Part shown: positions 56,686 through 64,000 of the stretch, piece after piece
How the letters are laid out: the number at the start of each line of letters is the position of its first letter
Numbering within the stretch: the first letter of the stretch is position 1
Assembly: GCF_947179165.1 (NCBI RefSeq)
Contig: NC_077240.1
Span: 25,090,001-25,154,000 of the forward strand
Direction of reading: 5' to 3'
From: Solanum dulcamara
Taxonomy: Eukaryota > Streptophyta > Magnoliopsida > Solanales > Solanaceae
Length of the DNA stretch: 64,000 nucleotides
Translations under genes and position numbers: made by a program
The notes under the pieces: model-generated
Databases searched by the model: none
The model's input: the letters and a program-made list of their open reading frames with translations, nothing else
What the model was told of the DNA's origin: nothing

Positions 56686-58560
56686 CTAGGTACAAAAGTG
56701 ATATAAGTCAAGAGGTGGAGTAGAATAATTAGTAGAGAGTATTTTGGAAGCAACAATTGAATTGGCAAACTCAGTGTAGTGAACTCCATCCCAGCTGACA
56801 TATCCAGAGCTTTCCTCGCACAGAGTACACCCACTTTGACGACAAGTTATGTTGGAATTGTAGTTATAAGGCGGACCACCATAACCACAGCACACCATCA
56901 ATGGATTTTGAATACCTATTACCACATATCGGATTCAAAAATATTAATCAGAATAAATATATGTTTTATTTAAAAAAATTATAATCCTACCAGCTATATA
57001 ATATGTATAGTTCAAACGGAGCGTTGCCCAAAATACGTACTACACCAATCAACGCATGGTGTGTATGGATGCGCTGAATCTATTGATGGATTGAGTTATA
57101 AATTATAATAACCCGCTCAAAATAGATGTGATCAATTTGGACTGAAGCATCGATTATGATTCAACTCGTCCAATTCAAAAAAAATCATTTTCATTTGTTT
57201 GTTTTCCCTTTTTAATTTGTTTACTTACCAAACCAAACAAATAATTAAGAGTTTTTATTTTTTTATTTCTCATAACTAAATCAAGCAAATGAAACTATAT
57301 AAAAAAACGACATATTTATAAGCATTTGATAAGTTTTCTTTCAAAAAGTTGGGCTACATACACAAACTCAAATTAGCCCATGCTTCTGAATGGGCTATGC
57401 CCAAAATGACCCCTTAATAAATACAGGAAATTGTATTCAATGACTTTGAAAATAGGTATGCCCGCTCAAAACATCAAGATCAAAAGTCAAAGTTATTTTT
57501 CATGGAGTAAAACTTTAAAGTTTTGTACATGAGACGAACGAGGTTAAAAGTTTAAGATCATTCATTTCCAAAGTCGCTCTTATAATTTATAAGTGAGTTA
57601 TATTTTATTGGTTAAATTTACCACATAACTAACACACAAAATGTTGACATAAACAAACGTAACTAAACTCACCATAAACGCTAGAATTTGCGATGAGGTC
57701 ATACTTGATGGCATACATATCAACATACACAATGGTTGTGTCCTTCATTTGGAGCCTCAATTGTTCACAAAGAGCGTGCAATTGATTGTTAAATGCTTCC
57801 GCAGCTTCGTTCATTGATTTAACACAGCCATAATCATCAACATCGTTCGAGTTGCTTGCATTTCTTGTGGCAACCTTCTGTGGCAAACAACCCAATGGTC
57901 CCGTGTTATGAATCCAGAAATTCTTCCCTCCATGTTTGTATATGCTCTGCATTAATTTAATAATGAAGGTCACCATCCAAAATCTCAATTTCGAATGATA
58001 TTGGGACAAATTCGGACCTCTATCCAAAAGAAGAAGAAAAAGAAAAGCTAACCAGAATTGCATCTTGAATTTCAGATATGAAAGAAGGGATTTTTTCAAT
58101 AACTTGAGAAGCTTGTGAAAGGTAAGTGAATGCACCGGCAAGATCATTTTGTCCTATGTCTATCATATATACTGCTTTCTTCAAATCCTCTTTCTTAACC
58201 AACTCTTCCAAACCTTGTCAAATTACAAGTCGAACAATTAGCACGTTACTATCAGATACCAGTAATAGAGTTGATTTCTCGGATGATTACTCAACTAATA
58301 ATTATTATTTCAGAAAAAATTACCTTTCTTCTTAATATAAATATTAATTGAGAGACAATATGAGAAATACTAGTAGTAAATATTACCTTTGGATTGTAAC
58401 TGAAGAAACCTTACAAATTGGAGAACTTGAGTACTCAGACTAAATAAAACATTTTTGGGGAGTGTACTTGCACCTCCGATTGCAAAATTTACCCCGTTCT
58501 TGAAATTCGGCCTTACAGATTCCAGATATGGAGTCAAATAGCTCATGTTCAGACTTTCAC
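56686..58560 (-). CDS. GDSL esterase/lipase, exons 2-5 (exon 1 outside window)
   Basis: Exons on the minus strand: 58,387-58,560, 58,053-58,213, 57,673-57,946, 56,686-56,915; all phases agree and GT-AG sites are present. Protein blocks of the SGNH/GDSL family: NMSYLTPYLES and NFAIGGASTLP (exon 2), MIDIGQNDLAG with the oxyanion Asn (exon 3), NFWIHNTGPLGCLP (exon 4), and WDGVHYTEFAN with catalytic Asp and His (exon 5), ending HFCT. Likely a secreted cell-wall or lipid esterase of the alpha-fucosidase/ENOD8-like branch; substrate unknown. The exon with the signal peptide and the GDS nucleophile must lie past 64,000, separated by Copia-3. No lesions are visible, in contrast to the paralog at 43,627-53,216, which shares its exon sizes and intron positions. 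Confidence 0.9.
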
Positions 58561-58789
58561 CTGTCATCGAAGAGTCAGGAATTTTACAAAAAAAGATATG
58601 AAAATGTAAAACTTAAAATATGAACCTATGTATATCAAACTTAAAAACGACCTTACATGTTTCTAAATGCATGCAAAAAAAAAATTTGATTGCAATTCAA
58701 TCTTATGCGTATAAAGTGCCAAAAGTTATTCATGGTTGAGAAAGCTCCCGTGACACGATTCCACGCTCTAAATTTGAATATATTAAATA

Positions 58790-59005
58790 CTTCCTCCGTT
58801 CACTTTTAATTATTTGTCCAATATTTCATAAATATATTTTCATTTTTACTTATCATTTTTAACATGTCAAAAAAAGATAATTTTTTCTTCATGTTTTACC
58901 CTTAACATTAATTACTTATTCTCTATATCATTTTTCAAGACTTAATACTAAATATCAATTAATAGGAATAGTGTGGTAAATCGTCATGTTAATCATAATA
59001 GGTAT
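58790..59005. mobile_element. Left part of a Stowaway-type MITE, cut by Copia-3
   Basis: Begins CTTCCTCCGTTCACTTTTAA after a TA; the matching inverted end is not found before Copia-3 starts at 59,006. The other half is expected beyond the element's far LTR, outside the window. Position is in intron 1 of the GDSL gene. Confidence 0.55.
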
Positions 59006-59490
59006 TGTTGGGGGAGAAAGCACCACAACTAAAGTTTGATACGACAATAAATAATGAAAATAAATTAGACACAAGAATTTTATGTGGAAACCCCTCAAAC
59101 AGATAGAGGGAAAAAACCACGGGGTAAAAGGATTTTACTATGATAATATGGGAGTACACTGCTCTCAAATATAAGGAGAAAACAACAATAAACACTTCTC
59201 TCTTATAAAAGGAACAACTACTAAAGAGGACACTCAAGACTATAATATTTATCTTGATGTATAACTCTCTTTATATTCTTACTCTCTCTTTTTCTGAATG
59301 AATCAAATGAGGGAAATAGGCTCTCTATTTATAGGAGAATGAAAACGCGTAAAAGGAAGGAGTATACGCGTTTTTATCTTTAAAAAACGTGTAAAATGGC
59401 AGCTGGCGACAATTTCAAAAGATGTTGCCACCTACCCTACCCACCTTTTACTTTTTTTCTTTTTACTTCTCCTTTTTGACTTTTCTTGCA
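59006..59490 (-). repeat. Copia-3 3' LTR (485 bp)
   Basis: Plus-strand reading TGTTGGGGGAG...TTCTTGCA. In element orientation it is preceded by the purine tract CAAGTGGGAGAA (59,491-59,502). Confidence 0.9.
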
Positions 59491-59563
59491 TTCTCCCACT
59501 TGAAAATTTAATTGAGAATCAATTAAGTCTTCACACCATCCTTTCTACCCAATTACTGCAATG

Positions 59564-62500
59564 TTACATTTCTACTAGGCCAATAGAAGATCGACACCAT
59601 ATAAACTTGTTACTGTTGATAGGCTTTGTAAACATATCTGCTAAGTTGTCATTAGTGTGAATTTTCTGAATGTTCACACTGCCTTCTTCCACCTTCTCAC
59701 GAACAAAGTGATACTGAACTCGTATGTGCTTTGTACTTGAATGAAATGCAGGATTCTTCGCAAGATACAAAGCGCTCTGACTGTCACAAAACAGAGCAAC
59801 TTTCTCTTGTTTGTGCCTGAGCTCCTCCAGTAACATCTGCATTCATATTGCCTCTTTGCTAGCTTGTGTAGCTGTAACATATTCTGCTTTCGTCGTAGAT
59901 GTAGCTATGATAGATTGCTGTTTTGAAACCCAGCTTACAACTCCTCCAGCAAGATTAAACACATAACTTGTGGTGGACTTGCTTTTATCAAGATCACCTG
60001 CATAATTTGAATCAACATAACCTTTAACAATAAAGTCTGATCCTCCATAACACATTGCAACATCTGAGGTACCTTTGATATATCTCAGGATCCTCTTAAC
60101 GGTATTCCAATGCTCTCTACCAGGATTAGCCATGTATCGACTGATCACTCCCACTACTTGTGCAATGTCAGGTCTTGTACATATCATGGCGAACATTAAA
60201 CTTTCCACTACTGATGCATACGGTACTCGAGACATCTCCATCCTCTTTGCTTCATTGTTAGGACTCATTCTTGAGGATAACTTGAAATTAATAGGAAGTG
60301 GGGTAGAAATTTACTTACAGTCTTGCATCTTAAAGCGTCGCAAGATTTTCTTCAAGTAGTTCTTTTGAGAAAGTCAAATCTTTTTATTAATTCTGTCTCG
60401 GTGAATTTGCATCCCTAGAATCTTGTTTGTTGGTCCCAAGTCCTTCATTTCAAACTCCCTAGCCAACTATGCCTTTAAATTTGTGAGACGATCTTTGTTG
60501 GGGCCTCCTACCAACATGTCATCAACATACAACAGCAAAATAATAAAATCATCATCACCAAATCTCTTGTAATAAACACAAGGATCTGAACTATGTTTGT
60601 TGTATCCAAGGCCTATAATGAAGGAATCAAATCTCTTATACCAACACCTCGGCGCCTGTTTAAGACTATATAGAGATTTGTTCAACTTGCAAATCAAGTT
60701 CTCTTTTCCCTGTTCTTCAAAACCTTCTGGTTGGAGCATATAAATTTCTTCTTTAAGTTCTCTATGAAGAAATGCAGTTTTGACATCTAACTGCTCCAAG
60801 TACAAGTCAAATGTAGCACACATCGTCAGGACCACTCGAATTGTTGTGAGTCGAACCACTGAAGAAAATATCTCATTAAAGTCTATACCTTCTTTCTGAG
60901 TGAATCCTTTCACCACTAATCTTGCACGATATTTCTTCACTTGATCATTACCATTGCGTTTGATCTTGTAGACCCATTTGTTTCCAATGGCCTTCCTTCC
61001 TTGTGGTAATTGAACAAGATCTCATATTTTATTTTTATGAAAAACTTCAATTTCTTCTTGCATTGCTGTTATCCAAAAAGATGATTCTTGGCCTTTCATA
61101 GCCTCGTGAAAAGTTGAAGGCTCTCCATTTTCTGTTAATAGACAGTATGCAACATTGCTCTCCATAGAATAATCTGAGTGCCAAGCTGGTTCTCTTCTCT
61201 CCCTAGTTGACCGTTGAACTTGTGGAGTTTCGATCTCAGCTTGCTCTTGTTCTTCGTGCTCTGGTGCTGTTTTAGAAGAAATCGGAACTTCTTTTATTTC
61301 TTCAACTTCAACTGTAGTAGTCTCTGATTTTTTTTTTGAAGTGCTACCTTCTTTTTCTTGTATCTTATTTTCAACAAATACAACATCCCTACTGATTACC
61401 ACTTTGCGGGCAGTGGGATCCCACAAGCGATACCCCTTGACTCCATCAGCATATCCTAAGAAAATGCATTTTCTGGATTTTGGATCAAACTTCGATTTTT
61501 CTTGGGTGTTGTACATAACATAAGCAGGACTTCCGAATATATATAAGCAAGAATAATCAGTTGGTTTTTCTGTCCACATCTCCATTGGCGTTTTCAAATC
61601 AATTACGGTTGATGGTGACCGATTAATCACATAAAAGACGGTTTTGACTGCTTTTGCCTAGAATGATTTTTCCAACCCTGCAGTTGTTAATATAGCTCTT
61701 GTCCGTTCCAACAAGATTCTGTTCATCCACTCTGCTACTTTATTTTGTTGTGGAGTATATGCCATCATGAACTGTCGTTTAATACCTTCTTATTTATAGA
61801 AATTATCAAATTCATCACCAGTGTATTCTCCGCCATTATTTTTCCTCAAAGACTTGATCTTTTTCTCAGATGCAAGTTCCACCCGCGCTTTGAACTCTTT
61901 GAAAACTGAAAAAACATCTGTCTTTCTCTTGATTGGATACACCCAACTTCTCTTGGAGTAATTGTGATAAATGACACAAAATATTTCGCTCCTCCTAGGG
62001 ACTCCACTAGTGCTTGCCAGACATCAGAGTGGATCAGATCTAATATTTCCTTACTTTTAGTAGAGGAACTGTTAAACTTTAGTCTATTTTGCTGGTAACA
62101 CAATGCTCATAAAAGGGCAGTGAAACCTTTTTGAGCCCCGGAAGAAGTTGCTCAGCAAGAATCTTCAAACCTCGTTCTGACATATGGCCAAGTTTACGAT
62201 GCCATATCATCGTTGATTCTTCAAATGAACTTGTTGACGCGGTTGTTGCTTCTCCTTCTTGGTGTGTTTCACCTTTAAGCACATATAGATTTGCAGTAAG
62301 TTTTTCTGCTTTCATCACTACAAATGCTCCTTTGGATATTTTTATGACTCCACCATGAGTCTTATATGAACATCCATTATCATCTAATTGTTCCAAAGAT
62401 AATAGATTCTTCCTCAAGTCTTTTACATATCGTACCTCCTGGATGGTGCGTATCGTGCCATCATACATCTTTATTTTGATAGACCCAATATCAATAACAT

Positions 62501-63430
62501 TCAAAGCATGATCGTCTTCCATGAACACAGACCCTCCTGAGATAGGATTGATGGAACCATTCTCTCTAGGAAGTCATGTGCCATGCTGCTCCTGTGTGCA
62601 TGATCTAGACATCAGTGAAATATTTTTTGCCTTCATTATTTGATATTGCTTCACTACATAAAATATCGCCATCATCCGAGGTACTTGCAACATTCCCTTG
62701 AGCATTTGATGACTCAGGGTGTTCACTCTTTTTCTTAAACCGACAATCTTTCTTGAAGTGCCCTTTCTTGCCATAGTTGTAACACTTGATATTCTTATGA
62801 CTTCTTGATTGAGATCTACCATGATTGTGACTCCCACTGGGCCACTCTCCATTGGTGTTCCTCTCACCATCATCAAAGCTTCAGCTTGCTACGAACTTAC
62901 TTGTCTGTCTTCCTTATTTTTGCGCCGATTTTCTTCTTCTAAGACAGCGGCTGCAATTTCATCAAAAACTAGACTGTCTATATTGTTCGTCAGGTTGATG
63001 ATGAGTTGATCATACGAGTCAGGCAGACTTTGAAGTAGAAGCTCCGCACGTCCAGTCCCCTCTATTGTGCAATCCATTATTGTAAGTTGCGAAAACAGAG
63101 TATTCAAAGTATTGATGTGTTCAGTAACTGACATGGACTCTGCCATTCGAAGAGTATACAATCTTCTTTTTAAGAAGATTTTATTATGCAAAGACTTGGC
63201 CTCGTACAATCCCGTAAGAGTATCCCATATTTCCTTCGCCATCCATTTTTCAGCCACACTAGATACCACTTGCTGTCATCACTAAAGTCTGTGGGCCGGC
63301 CTTCAATTGCAACTAAGCAATTGTCCTTTCTCAATATCGCTCTTATTTTCATTTTCCACAATGAGAAATTAGTCTTATTGAATTTCTCAACGTCAAACTT
63401 TGTTGTATTCGATATTTTTATTTGCTTCAC
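59564..63430 (-). pseudogene. Copia-3 gag-pol, broken by several stops and frameshifts
   Basis: Gag begins at the ATG at 63,430 (MKQIKISNTTKFDVEKFN) and shifts frame near 63,275; the main block is 62,889-63,269. The zinc knuckle near 62,770-62,800 reads CYNYGKKGHFKKDC, its second Cys being Tyr. The protease site near 62,590 is eroded (HTGAAWHMTS instead of DTGA/DSGA). The pre-integrase part is 62,079-62,528 (IWHRKLGHMSERGL), the integrase core is fragmented (61,640-62,103), and its C-terminal region is at 61,022-61,630 (MINRSPSTVIDLKTPMEMW). RT (60,467-60,940) keeps DVKTAFLHRELKEEIYM and YVDDMLV. RNase H (59,564-60,268) has TKAEYVTATQASKEAI, then a stop near 59,842. It cannot code for a working polyprotein. 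Confidence 0.9.
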
Positions 63431-63580
63431 ACCCTTCTAGATCATTTCTGAATATTTTTGCGAACAATCGTGACAAACTGTACCGTCATCGAAATTTACT
63501 ATTTACATGAATAGTATTTTTCACCGAATTTTACTATTCACAAATAGTACTTTCACATAAAATAGATAGAATAATTGAGG

Positions 63581-63592
63581 GATCTGATACCA
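63581..63592 (-). other. Copia-3 primer-binding site
   Basis: Minus strand reads TGGTATCAGATC one base after the LTR, initiator-Met tRNA type with end mismatches. Confidence 0.85.
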
Positions 63593-63593
63593 C

Positions 63594-64000
63594 TATTGCG
63601 GGGAGGAAGCACCACAACTAAAGTTTGATACGATAATAAATAATGAAAATAAATTAGACACGAGAATTTTACGTGGAAACCCCTCAAACAGATAGAGGGA
63701 AAAAAACACGGGGTAAAAGGATTTTACTATGATAATATGGGAGTACACTGCTCTCAAATATAGGAGAAAATAACAATAAACACTCTTCTCTTATAAAAGG
63801 AACAACTACTAAAGAGGACACTCAAGACTATAATATTTATCTTGATGTATAACTCTCTTTGTATTCTTACTCTCTTTTTTTCTGAATGAATCAAATGAGG
63901 GCAAGAGGCTCTCTATTTATAGGAGAATGAAAACACGTAAAAGGAAGGAGTATACGCGTTTTCATCTTTTAAAAATGCGTAAAATGGCAGCTGACAACAA
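63594..64000 (-). repeat. Copia-3 5' LTR, partial
   Basis: 407 bp visible of about 485. The terminal TG seen in the other LTR is TA here (tattgcgggg), a mutation at the LTR end. Confidence 0.9.

Larger units (their letters stand above)
59006..64000 (-). mobile_element. Copia-3: Tnt1/Tork-like Copia element in GDSL intron 1, runs off right edge
   Basis: Minus-strand element. Its 3' LTR is 59,006-59,490, and its 5' LTR starts at 63,594 and runs beyond the window. The strand shows Gag, protease, integrase, RT and RNase H in Copia order, with similarity to Tnt1-94-type polyproteins. The LTRs differ at roughly 18 places in the 407 bp that can be compared, so it is clearly older than Copia-1 and Copia-2. 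The outer flank before 59,006 is GGTAT; its partner would lie past 64,000. Confidence 0.92.

Overview
This is a window of nuclear DNA from a flowering plant, most likely a Solanaceae species (Solanum or a close relative). The evidence is AT-rich intergenic DNA, genes split by GT-AG introns, a boron-transporter gene, GDSL-lipase genes, plant Copia and Ogre/Tat LTR retrotransposons, and MITEs. The genus is an inference; nothing in the window fixes the species.

Layout: (1) 1-1597, minus strand: first seven coding exons of a BOR-type boron exporter, running off the left edge, with a leader (to about 2000) that holds an AUG-stop element. (2) 1.6-13.2 kb: intergenic DNA with a 379-bp MITE, two related hAT-like MITEs, a 2.13-kb TG...CA element flanked by CAATG on both sides (probable solo LTR), a smaller MITE, a long (TA)n tract and a LINE reverse-transcriptase remnant. 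(3) 13,249-43,114: one Copia element (298-bp LTRs, ATATG target duplication) whose RNase H region was split by a 24.5-kb Ogre/Tat-type Ty3/Gypsy element (17,967-42,513, minus strand, GCTGG target duplication, LTRs of about 6.2 kb). The Ogre appears coding-competent: ORF1 with a plant-mobile-domain-like region, Gag-protease, a short intron with the Gag-protease stop codon overlapping its donor, then RT, a double RNase H and integrase, followed by tandem repeats. (4) 43.6-53.2 kb, minus strand: a GDSL esterase/lipase pseudogene with a second, gag-deleted Copia (47,970-52,281) in intron 1. (5) 56.7-58.6 kb, minus strand: exons 2-5 of a tandem GDSL paralog that looks intact; its first exon must lie beyond the window, because intron 1 is occupied by a third, Tnt1/Tork-like Copia (59,006 to past 64,000).

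How it fits together: two or three host genes sit in a landscape dominated by LTR retrotransposons, which make up roughly 41 of 64 kb. Target-site duplications give a clear order of events: Copia-1 inserted first and the Ogre inserted into it later. The two Ogre LTRs are nearly identical where compared by eye, so that insertion is recent. The GDSL pair is a local duplication in which both copies received a Copia in intron 1; one copy has since acquired a premature stop, a splice-acceptor change and a frameshift through the catalytic Asp-His block. No prokaryote-like system, CRISPR array, rRNA or tRNA gene was seen.
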